Origin: Rhea pennata
Taxonomy: Eukaryota; Chordata; Aves; Rheiformes; Rheidae
Assembly: GCF_028389875.1 (NCBI RefSeq)
Contig: NC_084664.1
Location: 119,795,466-119,859,465, forward strand
Direction of reading: 5' to 3'
Length of the DNA: 64,000 nucleotides
Under the pieces are notes generated by a model. That model saw only the letters and a program-made list of their open reading frames with translations. It was not told where the DNA came from and did no database searches. Below are positions 24,553 to 37,075 of this stretch, one piece after another; position 1 is the stretch's first letter; every line of letters begins with the position of its first letter. Made by a program: the position numbers and the translations under genes.

Positions 24553-26110
24553 CCTAAGAAAGAAAAGTTCTGTTCTATTGCAATCCCTCAATTCTTGCAC
24601 CTCAAGTCTCCAGAACAAAAATCAAGGATAAAATGAGCTGCAAGAGAAACCACAGGAGCTGGCAGCTCCCCACTGTGCGTTGCTTACACAAGCCTGCCAG
24701 GCTGGAGGCTGAACGTGGTGTTCTGTTTGTTGCAAGATGAGAACAGTAGCTATACACATTAATTGTTGTATCAAAATATTTTGTAATTTTAGCCCAAAGT
24801 AAGACGACTGCAGTTAATATGTGATTTCAGTTATCACATGACCCTTGGAAAAACTGAACCTGTGCTACTCTGTCACCAAGCCAACAATTCCTTAGCTGTA
24901 ATTTATAACGAGAGCAGACCAATAAGGCTACCAGCATCTAACCAAAAATCGTCGTTCATGCATAAAAAAGTCTTGAAGGTAGTTTTCGAATTCTGTCTAA
25001 ATATTTACAACTTCAGCTTGTATTAAATCTGTGACGCGCGGCTCCGCAGCTCGCTCCCCCAGAGACGCAGGTGCTCTGGCAGCTGCCCTCTGATACACTG
25101 CACCTTCCTCCCCAACCAGTCTGACAAGGCAGTACAACCACCTCCAGCCACTCCAGCCTGACTGGCCTCATTTATTTAGTAACTGTTACAGTTACTGCTC
25201 TTATAATTCTGGCTACAAAGCTATTATTCTGTAAAGAATTTGAGAGTAAAAACATTCATCCAAATGTACACAGTGAATTTCCACTCCCTCGGATGAAATA
25301 GCCTGGAAGAATTCATTCCCTCCCTTTTCTTGAGGTGCAAAGAGGAAAAATATATTGCAGCCTGTTACATTCAGGAAAATTGCTGGAGGATTTTCCCTCA
25401 AACTGATCCCAATAAAGTTTATTTTATACTTTAAACATGACCTCATATGCCCATAGCAGTTTCCACGCAGAGTGCTCTGCCATGATCTGGAGCAGAGCTG
25501 AGTCCTCGTCTCCCAGTTCCACCTGGTGACATGGCCATTCTGAATACTGGTCCTGTGGGTGTCAGACGCTGAGACACTAGAAAAGAGGATGGAGCTCAAA
25601 ACCAACGGAAAGGAATGAACGTTGTATTATATTTGCCCCTCACACAGCTTGTGCACAGAAAAAAAAAGTACAGAAAGTTTAGTACCTTGCAGCTCTTAGG
25701 CTTCCCTTCCACTAGATACGTAATGTGATTTTAAGGAACTTGATACATATCAAAACTTCTGTGACCACAGAACCCAAACCATTGTAAACCCTTTAGAAGA
25801 GAAGGTTTGAAGATGTAACTGTCACTGCTAAACCAGATATCGCTTCCAATTTGCTGCACTGATCTAATTTCATGTAACTTCAGGTATCATTTGTCATCCT
25901 CCAGCGTAAAACCACAAAAACCTATAGGGACTGGTTTGTACTTACATGGTTATGCCATATAGCTATGCCATTAAGCTCATCAACCCACTCGCTTCTTGGC
26001 ATTTGAAACAGGACTATCATTTCCTGTGCTTGAGGAACGTAAATTTTGTCCGTGCCTGCATATAGAAACGTAGACGTACAGTCCTGAGCGCTGACCACAA
26101 GAATACCTCT

Positions 26111-27990
26111 AACTAGCCCAGGTATGGCCAGTCAGCCACAGTCACTAAAATCTTCATACGAATCAATAGCCGTACACCACATACCATATTTAACTCTGCG
26201 ACTGGAGGACGGAGACTGCTAGAAATGGCTCTCGGGGAGGAGGTGGCAGCGCTCAGGAGGAGCCGGGCTGGGGGAGTCTTGGAGTCTCCGAGCAATTCTG
26301 CAGCGTTAGCCCAACCCAGCACGGCTGGTTCGCTCCTTCCCACAGACTGCCAAGCAGCCTCGGTGCAAGCAGAGGTCTGAGCTACATCACGTGTTGGCCC
26401 ATGCATAGGAACTCTGTGAATTACTTTTAGGTTGCATAGACTAAAACAGGTAAAGTAAGTGTAGTAAATGTTACCATTTTTGGTGATGACTGATACCTTT
26501 TTTACATGTTACCAAATGTTACCAAATTTTCCTCCCCCCCCCCCCTTTTTTTTTTCTTTTCTTTTTCAGGGTAAAGCTTCTTCTTTGTCCACATCACACC
26601 TAAAGAGCACGAACTAGGGTACATTAATTCCAAGAGATCAGGTAGAGACAGTTAGTTAACAAGGAGCTGCCAGTTTTAACAGCACCTCGTATTTGTGAGC
26701 ATTTTGGGACAGAGTATTTTAAAAGTCAACTGAGATTCAGCTCTCCTCCAAGAAAATACCAGTAGGTTAAATGGTTAGAGATTAAAAATGTTTTAGCATG
26801 CTGTGATACTGAGATTTTTTAAATTCTGGAAATAGTTAACATGTTCCCATAAACAGACAAAGTGAAAATAGAGGATTTTGCACATAAATAAAAGCTGAGA
26901 AGAGAGACATTATTAATATACTAAAATACAGCAACACAGCACGTAAGTACTTTAAATGCTTGTAAGTGTAAACAGATGAGCAGGATGCCAAAATAATAGG
27001 TTTTGTGCTCTAGGGTTCTTTTTAAAAATGTGGGAATTTGTTGTGAAAAAGCAGAAACAATAATCCTAGACTGCTGCCATAATGCAAAGGAGAAAACAGA
27101 ATAAGCTGCTGTAATGTTACGGCAATCTGCCTCCTGGTCTCCTCATCCTAACACTAAAAAGCTTTATCTATGGAGACACATACATGCAGATATATATGAT
27201 GACATGATTTCAGTGATGTTTGCATGCTTAAGAAGTTACCTAAGTAACTTGAGTTACCATGTTTAAGTTAGCTGAGGCATATCTGTGCTTGCCTCAAAGC
27301 TCTTTCAATAAAATTGAGTTAGATTAAAGCATCACTGAAAGTAACTTAGCATCCCCTAACAAATCTTCCTAAAAGTCTTACGATATCTGCAAGTTGTATA
27401 AACATTTGCCTGGTGGCTGGACTGAGCAAGTCCCATTACAACGTCTTTTGCCTACTGCGCAGGTAACAGTCGGAAGCATTGGCTTCTGCGCACGCATGTC
27501 GACCGAAGAAAAGCCTGGATGTGAACCACAGTTACTGAGGGCTGTATGTGCTGCATAGCTGCAGTTAACTCAGCATGCCTACTCACTGTGGAGATTGGCT
27601 CCTCCTTTGAAATTTAAGCATGTGGAGTGGAGAGTTCGCAAGCTGGTTTATAGCATCTCAGTGAGTGTAATGCAGGAGGTTACTTTACCCTGCTGGCTGG
27701 GGGAGACACAGACCACTGCTCCCCACAACAGGTAGAGCAGAATGAGTCTATATTCCTGTCGGAGCTGCTCCCATCCACAGTTCTTTAGGTGAGCTTAGAC
27801 TATTGAGACGGGCGAGTCCACGTCCCAGCAAGGCAGTGGCTACCGCGGCCGCGTGTTGCACTCTAGCAGGACTGCGCTCTTTGCTTGCAGGGGCGAGACC
27901 AGGGCTCTGCTGAACTTAACTACACGCAACACCTTGGTGTGGTTCTACTGAATGCCTCCGGTATCTCCAAGTCCCTTGGCATAGGCTGGG
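26111..27990. other. GC-richer interval with minor CpG patches, no gene supported
   Basis: Two short CpG-containing patches, about 26190-26350 and 27800-27900, the second with CCGCGGCCGCG. Between them is a C-run then T-run (26534-26556) that continues as CTTTTCTTTTTCAG, a good plus-strand acceptor-like motif without a convincing exon after it. The minus ORF at 26113-26406 (97 codons) spans the first patch; no domain recognised. Confidence 0.45.
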
Positions 27991-28235
27991 CAGTTTGTGA
28001 TTAGGGCTGGGAGGCATCTGATTGCTAGCTTGATCTTCCTTATAAGTACTCTGAGTACGTCCAGACTGCATCTATTATATCAAGCTGCATCGTGGCTTTC
28101 GAATACAGAAACTGAAACGATTACCAGAGTTATCTCGCTGTGACACATATAAGGACCTGGATCATCAAAAGCACCTTTGCTGTAAGACTTTAATATTCGA
28201 TACCAGTAAGCATGTTCTGCAGAATAATCTCTCTC

Positions 28236-28275
28236 TATATATATCATAAACAATTTCAATATATATATCATAAAC
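28236..28275. repeat. Short direct duplication in TA-rich DNA
   Basis: ATATATATCATAAAC occurs twice, about 25 bp apart. Confidence 0.8.
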
Positions 28276-31200
28276 CTCAAGATTTTCCATTTCAGCAATT
28301 ACAACTACTTTACAGCTGGAAAACTGAAGTAGGTAGGCTAAAGAGTCCAATTCAAGCAGCCTCCAATTCTGGATACCAAAAAGCTGAAGTATGAAGATAC
28401 AGGCATTCAGACAATTTTCTCTGTTCTTTTGCCCTTAATGTCCCTGTTTTCCCAGTTTTTAAATATGTTGACATTTCATTTTATTAAGACAGCCATCTTT
28501 TAAAAAATGACAGCCTTTAAGCCTTCTCCTAAAGCAAATTCCAAACTCATCAGCAGAAGGGGCACTGTTCCTGGAAAGGGGGACAAGATCATTAGCAGAT
28601 AATAGTGGTGGACATGTACGGCAGACTATTTAAACTCACTGTAGGGCTCTGCTTAATTTAGAAAACAAATTATAAGATTGAAACTCACAAGGAGCTTATG
28701 GTGGAACTGATAACACCAGTCCTTTTTCAAAAGGTATACATAAGAAGCTCCAGTAAGTGTACATATTCTTACATGCACGCTTCAATTTGACCTTACACAC
28801 ACAAAACGTAAGAAAAACCTTCACTGGATCGTGGCTGCAGCATAGCCTTTCACCGTTGTTGATACATCTTCATAACACCACGATCAGGAGAAGAAAATAC
28901 TGTTATTTCAGATACTAATATTTAAGTTTATATTGCTTTTTATGGTACTCTAGCTAAAAGTTACTGAGAGAAGTGCCCTAGGTAGTTTCAAACTTATTTG
29001 CTCTAATTATGAGAGTATTGTTAGATGTTAAGAGAGAGCCCTTACTTTCCTTTTACAAGCACTTGGCAGGTCATAAATAACACATGAGAAAAACAAAGGA
29101 AGTAAAATTGTGCCAGCCCCCAAAGCACCTTAAGGTTCATTTAACTGTCAGAAGGATTTTCCTGGTGAAGAGATATTGCTTGCATAAAGTAAGCCATAAA
29201 GCAGTTTATACTGGCAGCATTTATTTTTCCTATGTATTTTATCCATTTTGTTTTATTCTACTCTAGCACAAGTTTTGATAACATTAGCAGTTGCAAACTA
29301 AAAGAGTACAGAATAGGTCAGTAATGAACATATCCTTAGAAATTCTGTTCCCCCCCCCGCCAGGTGTAGTCTCAGAAGTGTTATGATTGAAGATATACTG
29401 GATAGCCAAGCACTTTTATTATTAAAAAAAAAAGATATCACATAGCTCAAGGTATGCTAAAAGTTATGTTAATCTACATTTGTGTGAAAGGGACCTACTG
29501 CTGCAGTAAGAGCCATTCAACAGCAATGCTCCCATCCTCTCAGAAAACCCTCAACATTGAGGAATATTTGATAACGGACAATTCAGCCATTTCTGCATCT
29601 GTGATATGTCTCTTGTTTATACCCAGCAGATAAAATACGTTCAGTTTTACATAAATTCCTCTGGTTAGTTTATTCAACATTATCAGAAAACACCCAAAGC
29701 AAAAGATGTTTGTTGTAACCCATCTGTTGTATATACCTTGTACAGCAGGATGCTGAAAAAATATCAATCAACCAAAATCTGAAGAAGGGTGTAAAGAACC
29801 CTGTATTAGTTCTCTGAAAAATCACAAAGTGTAATCAGCCTATTCTATTCTGAATATTTTTATTACTATACATCTGTTAGTGTGCTTTCAGTCATCACCA
29901 GCCTCTCAATGTCTGTCATGAGATATCTGTGTATTGTATGCAATATCTATGTGTGCAAGATCTGAAAGAAAAATTATACGATAGTTCAGGGCTCAACACC
30001 TATCACTATTTATTTTCCCTATGAAGTCCTAGGATTTATTTTCTGACAACAGAACAGAAATTAAATTCAGGAAGAATCCCAGTAACCAAGAGTTTCAGTT
30101 CCCAGTCTAAAGATCCCTGACTATAAAACCTCAAGTTCTTGCAGTGTCAGTGGGACTCTGGTCACCTATAAATATCTTCCTGCCTTTAAGAGACTGAAGC
30201 TGTAACAACTGTATTTCAACTTGAAGAGGATGTACAGAAGGAAAACTCAAAAAATTATATATATATATTTTTTTACAGTTGTAAATTGGTGTTATAGGAC
30301 TGTGCTGTTACATGCTGCAGCTTCTAGAAGAAAGTTATTAAACTGAGTGGAATCTTCTTAATTACAAATTTGATGAGAAGGTATGACAGACTTGACAAGA
30401 AATTAGTATCTAAATGCAACTTTATAGCTACATGTATTTTTATAGTTTCCTAAAAGTTAAAGTTTGTACAGACTTGCTTTAATTATAAAACAATTCATAA
30501 TGCCATCAGTTGACATTAGCTATGTATGTCAGCATCAGTTTGCTTCATTGAACTTCTGCATACCTCCAGACACCCTTTAACTATTATACTTTATGAACAT
30601 ATCAAAAGGTGAATACAGCTTCTCACACACAAAGATACTCTGATACATTCTGTACATTGTAGTGCTATAAATTGACTACTTTCAAAGAAATTCTTATCTG
30701 AAGAATTGGATTCCAATCTGAGGATCTCCTTAGCAGACTTAAGATTGCCCAGCCTTCAGCAGCTCTCTGGTTTGCTGTGACTGATTCATATACTTTACTT
30801 TTGAAAGTTGCTATGCCATGTTGTTTTTTGAATGGAAGAATAAAGATAGCTGCCTGAGCCAAAGAGTGAGGCAAACAAAAGTGGAGTCCTCTGAACTACT
30901 AAATTTAAAAGAAGAAAATCATTGAAACAGTCAGGAGGGAATATCACTGTACAGTTTCCATCCTTTTTTAGCCAATATTTGGCTAGTAACCTACCTCTTT
31001 GAGGCCTTTCTGAAGATCACACACCCAGCGCTGCTCTCGGTTTTGTCTAGGGTTCTCTTTTAGCTTTCAGGTGCCCTGCTCTTTTGGCTGTTTTGCCTCA
31101 TGAACTTCCAGAAAGCAATAGGCGTATCAAGAGATATACAAACATCTAACCAAAAAGTTAGGATTCAGCTACAATTTAAGACACGAAATTCAAGTGTCTA

Positions 31201-31441
31201 CCTACCTATAACCAGGCTTAGTGACTTTTCATGGCTTGTCAGCTAAACAGGTCTCTAGTCTATATCTGAGCCAAGTGCCTGGGCTTCCAGCGCAGTGGAT
31301 GCAATGATTCACTCATATCCAATCAAGCGTCATCAAAAAGAAACAATTCAGTGCCCAGCTTTTCTAAGGCATCCTTATGTGACCGGCAAATACCACACAG
31401 GACCTATGGGATCAAATTCTTCCTGACCAGTAGCTGGTGGC

Positions 31442-31469
31442 CAGATGAAATACCCCAGTATTTCATCTG
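31442..31469. repeat. Perfect inverted repeat, 11-bp arms
   Basis: CAGATGAAATA, six-base spacer CCCCAG, then TATTTCATCTG. It is followed at once by an imperfect tandem duplication of about 30 bp, with GGCATCTGCTTGAGCA twice (about 31478-31518). Confidence 0.9.
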
Positions 31470-34400
31470 AAATTGGGCATCTGCTTGAGCACCTGAAATT
31501 GGCATCTGCTTGAGCAGCTGAATTGAGCCCTAACCCCCATCATTTGATAGGGCTTCTTCTGTAACACAAGCACCTTCTAGGTGCAGTCCATCTTGTTCTA
31601 AAGCAGATGTATGAAACAGATGAGGTGAACACAGACAACTACATCTAGGTAAGATGAATCTCTGGTGCTGCCTCAAGTCTTGCATAAGCCCTTGTTTGGC
31701 TGGCAAAGCCTGTATTAGGAATAGAAATTCCATGTTTCATATACATACAGAATACATCATCTTAAAAGAAATTTAGCAGCTACATTCTTAGTTCTAATGA
31801 AAAACTAACTATTTTAGCCTATTACAACATGCAACTGGGTTCTTTTCTCTTCAGTTAAAATTATCACCTGTATACTCTCTCTTTGTTCATTTTACTTAAG
31901 TTTGTTGTTTGTTAAGAAGTCTGGCCTCTTTCCAGGAGCAGCCTTGGATTTCCTCTCCTGACTGTACAACTCAAAGAGAAACCACAGAATTTTATTCTTA
32001 ATATCCATTTTAGGTGCTGCTCTCAAGAATCATGTCCCACTGAAACTTGGAAAGAATGACGGCCACGCTAAGGTTTTAGAGACGGAAGAAAATCAAATTG
32101 TGTGAAAATATCTGCAAAGTCTGTCGGGTATTAAGGTGTCATTCTGTAGATAGCATTAACCTAAGCAAAATACCTTAATTAGGTATTTTTAGGTATTAAT
32201 TAGGTATTAATTAGTGGTTCAGGGACAGGAGAGAAACAGACAGCACTAAATATGAGCTACATGACAGTGTGAGTCAACATTTCTTTATCTATACCAGAAA
32301 AACTATTCTAGCTTATCCATTGATGTGGCTGAGCTGTTGTATGGGATAGCTATACCTAGGTGCTTAGGATATAGGCAAGAATTTGAGACCATTTTCAGAC
32401 ATTGTAGCCAAGTTAACTTTTAGAGCTACTTCCCTATGCTGAGCATTATGTTTAATAAATTAATAATTTAACTATTGTTAAACTTTAGTTTCATTTTCCA
32501 CCCAATGCCAGTATTAATTCAAAGGATAAAGGAACTGTTTTGTAATTTCAAGTTTAAGGGAAAAACGGGGAGGAAGGGAAGAACTGGGCCTTGTTACTTT
32601 GCTTAGAGATTAGTTCTGTGCAGATTCCTGACAGTCAAATGCAGTTACTTCACTTCTCAAAGAATATTTAAAATATAATAATAGTTAATAGTAAATAATA
32701 ATAAAAATAAAAAAGTTTTAAGGAGATGCTTGAAAGGGAAGAGTGGGACTTCAAGGATATATTCAATCTATGTAAAGGAATTTATTCAATTAAAACTCAC
32801 TCTTAAAAATGACTTGAAAAGAAGATGCTTCATCATTCTTTGACACATTCCAATACAACCACAAACACTGTTGTGGTTTTCTTCCCCTCCTTCTCATTTT
32901 CCAAAGTGTTATTCATCTTATCTTAATTTTTTTTTTTTTTGAAAACTCTTCATGCCAATTTAAAGACTACAGATTAAAATCTATGCAACAGTTATCTGGA
33001 TGACTGATTATTTCACACAGATGCAAATGCAGTAACAGCGTAACAACAGCAAAAGGTTATCATGAATGGATGATGGTACACGGCTGAAGAAGCTGGTTGA
33101 TATTTCCAATTAAGACATTAAGACAGAACTACTTCAGGTCCCCCAAGAAGGACACAAAACCATCAACTCTGTCAAAGAAAAAGAACAGCGTCTGGCTTCT
33201 GAAAAAATGGAGCAAGCAACTCTTTGCCAGTTTAATTCCTGTACTAGGCTTTCACAGATTTTTGAGTTGGAAATGGGATGCTCAGCCTGGGGCGCACACG
33301 CCAGCCCACGAAGGAAGCAGAGAACAAAAGCTTTTATTGCATCACTTGACAGATTTCTACATTCTATTCATTTTTCCATTAGAACATTTTCTGTATTATA
33401 TTAAAGACTTGGCATACTCTTAAGACTGTCAAGAAATGCCCAAAACTCGTAGCAAATATTTAAGTAAGACTTCATTATTCAGTTCTGTGCAATTTCTTTT
33501 GAGGTGGACAATATTTCAGCATACTCAGCAATAAATAGAACTAGGTTAGATCCCCAACTACTTACATAAATTAAGAAACAGATTTTGAATTAAGAATTGG
33601 ATTTTCTCTGAACTGAAAACCTGTCTGAAGCACAATCCTCACCCATTGTATGGGTCAATCAAGGGATGAAAATTCATCTATAGTCACATAAAGGTCCATT
33701 CCTGAGATATCTGTTTTGAAACAAAAAATACTGAAAAGCCCTGTTTTAATCAAAACTCAGCTTTAGCCTGGTATCTCTGGGGGAGAAGGACTTGTGATCC
33801 TGGTACATAAAGGATGCTCCCACCATTACTTTAGCATCTATTTGCAATCTCAAAGCAATTAAATTTTGAAAAAATGACACACTAGACAGCTGGAAAAAAC
33901 TGTCAGTACCCCAAAGGGAGCAATTTGTGACACAACACAAATAGAGTGGCTACTAAAAGATATTAACCTGCTTTCTAGGGCTGTAGACATTCAGCCCTTT
34001 ATAAGAAGGGTACCACTGCTACCTGTTTGGCATCATCATGATACAATCAACATGATCTCTGGAAGGCAGCTAGTTTGCTGCCACACATTTAAAACATGCA
34101 TACAAAACTTTGTTAATATAGCTTCACTCTTTGCATGATCAAAAAAAACCCTCAAGTTATTTTTATTTGCAAAATAGTCTCACTTCATACACTTCTGTGA
34201 TTTTTTTCCTCTGATTTAGCTCTGTCCCTCACTTGTGGTTGACAGTGTCTGATGTGTCACTTCCCCTCTTAATGTTCTTGTCCAAATCTAATCTTCAAAA
34301 AAACACAAAAGTCTTTAGTTGCTTTCTATTATCCAAAAAGAAAAAAAATCTTGTTAAATCTTTGCCTAGTTTATTAGGCAAAACATAGCAGTCACCAGCT

Positions 34401-37057
34401 ATTATGATTCATTATTTAAGTTCAGGTAAAAATAATGCATATTTCTTTCTATAGTCATGATTAATCATTAGACCTATGTAGCTAGGAACAGTCATCAAAG
34501 TCATAATAATTATATACAAGCTTTTAAACTTGAGTTGATTTTTAGTTTTAATTAAATAGGATGAGTAAGATTTTGGGGATTACACTTGAAATGGAGATTA
34601 TATTTAAAATGCATAATTACTACTGTTGTGGACTTTTTCTTTAAAAAAGATTTTGAACAAGTTATGAAAGCGTTTTTTTGAGGAAAACGGGATGTAAAGG
34701 ATTAAAAAAATTTATGACTTGTGATTTGGTAGATCTGCGTAACATATGAACAATCCAAGGCCATGAAATATTCCTTTTAAAATGGAGCTTTGAGAACTAA
34801 AGTTTTGATTAGTATCCTTGTGAACACTAGAATAATTAAGACCATTTTCCAAGCTATGAGCATGCACAATTATATCTTAAATAACTGCATGCAAGAAAAA
34901 TCACATATAGCTTAATTTTTCATATTACCAGTCATCTTTATTTTTACACTCCGAATATGCTTCATAGACAATAATGAAGGTCTATTAAAATTTAACTTTT
35001 ACAATTTTGGGAAAGGTAGAATCAGACTGAAGTAAGTTTATATTCAACATTATTTTGAGCACTTAACATAATAGAAAGTTATGATCTCTGAAGAAGTACT
35101 ACAACACAGATCTATTCTTTTATGTTAAGTGAGAATTTATCAAAATACCTAATTAAGTAACTTATTCTTTCTAGGACACTATTCTGGGAGTTGCAATGTT
35201 GTAAGTAAAGTATTTCTCTTGGCTTGGGAAATAGTACTTTTTCCAAGGATATAAAAGTCAATGGCTCCCCTACTTTTCCCAAAGGAAAAGCAACAAAACC
35301 AACCAACAAACAAAACCTCCTATATAGGTTCAAACTAATTTGGGGGCCTAAAAATTCCTCGAGTTTAGTCAGCTTCAACTCTGTGCCGAAGATTCATCGT
35401 GCAACTGTTTCTTTCCATCTTCCCCAGTTTGGACTGTGATAAACAGCAAAAACCCTCCAGGATTCAAGCACTGTCAGGTAACTCCTCGTGTGGCTTTGAA
35501 AGTCTCATCTGGAGATTTCCTGTGTACTTGACTGAAAGGAAAACTGAAGTTGTGCCCTCTACCAAAATTAAGATAATAGGAGATAAGGGAGTACCATGAC
35601 TTGATCCAATGCTCAGTCAGTGCAATTTCAAAAGTATTTAACATAGCAGTGGGGGATCAGTATCTCCATTATATTGGTATCTGTTCTTAGACAGCCTTCT
35701 CCAGCCAGATGCTCAGCAAACTGAAAGTATTCACAAAGAGACAGAATTTATCTAACACTTTCCAGAGGAACATTGCAAGTCCTTAAGAGAACAGAAGCAT
35801 ACATTCCTATTCATAGCAAATGGTGATATAGAAAACACTGGGATAGCAGTTGACAATTTTTTTTCCACAACAAGCTCCACAGTATTAAAGAAAATCTCAC
35901 CAATCTACACACAGCTATTATTAAAGAGCAGTGGTGGCCAGAATAATTAGGTCTCTAACTTGCAGAGAACTAGTTCTGCGATGAGCACTGCTGCTTTCAC
36001 TTCACAGTTACTGCCTCTACTTCGAGTGCCTATGCTGCACTAGAAGGAAAGTTTTAAAAAGAAATTGAGGACACAGTAAACATTTTAAACACCACGTTTT
36101 GTTGGTTTCAGCTTCATCAGAAATTTCAGCAACAGCAGGATATTGAAACACCAGGAAAAATAGATCAGAACATATGAGATTGCAGACACTACATCAGCTG
36201 GAAGAGAAATATTTTTCTAGCTCCTAGTCTATGCGACATCATATTGCTACAGAACTTGGGTAGGAAAAACTGCCAGTAGTTATCAGCGCTTGCAAATCAC
36301 TTAAGTAACTACTTTGGAAGTTAAGAAACATTGTGTCCTCATTTTGGTCTTTGGTACAGTTGATGCAAGCAAAAGCAGCATAACTCAAGAGTAACATTTA
36401 CTTGGGGATGTTTTAGCTACATCTGTAAGCACTGTGGCTTGATAAAAATAGATCTGTAAACACTTTTTCACATGATACTTATTTTGGGGTAGTTTTCCTG
36501 TGAATTAACTTTACCTTGGTCCCGTGGACTGTGATTTATTAGTGGTTTAAGCACATCAGGAGTGCTCGTGAAGTATGTTTTCAAGTTCAGTTTCACCCAG
36601 AAGGAATTCAGTAAAGTGTTTGAGAGCTCTGCAATATAAATGAAAGCAGGGCAAGTAGGAATGATGGAGAGTTCTGCTTCAAAAGTGAACTACTGATCCA
36701 AGCTAACACACTAGATCATTGTTTTACTCAGATGCATTATTTTACTTAGTTTTTGACTGATTGCAGTGGAAAATGGTGCCTTCTCTTTATCCAAACAGAC
36801 TTGACAACCTGAAATGCCTGTACCTTGACGCTGTAGGAGAAAGGATAGTTCAGTCTTCTGGTCTCTCATCAGCCAAGAGACAGCACATGGCACTGCAAAG
36901 ATGAGTGTTTCATGTGATGTGCATTCCTTGTAGGAACTGTTTGGAGAATCTTCACCTTTCTTCCAGCACCAATCTCAGATATTCAAATTATTGTCAGTGA
37001 CAAAAGACACCTGGAAAACTTGGTATCTTTGCTTCTTCATCCCTGCCTTCAGCATTT

Positions 37058-37075
37058 AAAAAAAAAAAAAAAAAA
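37058..37075. repeat. Poly(A) run, 18 nt
   Basis: Pure adenine run after AGCATTT. Confidence 0.9.

Larger units (their letters stand above)
18899..26110. other. Gene-free stretch with homopolymers
   Basis: GC content is raised to about 19680, with scattered CpGs near 18990-19090 and 19400-19640, then falls. The stretch holds C- and G-runs (19890-19901, about 20070-20081) and three long T-runs, listed separately. The 130-codon minus ORF at 25213-25605 is the longest non-island ORF in the left half. It has no motif I recognise. Confidence 0.55.
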
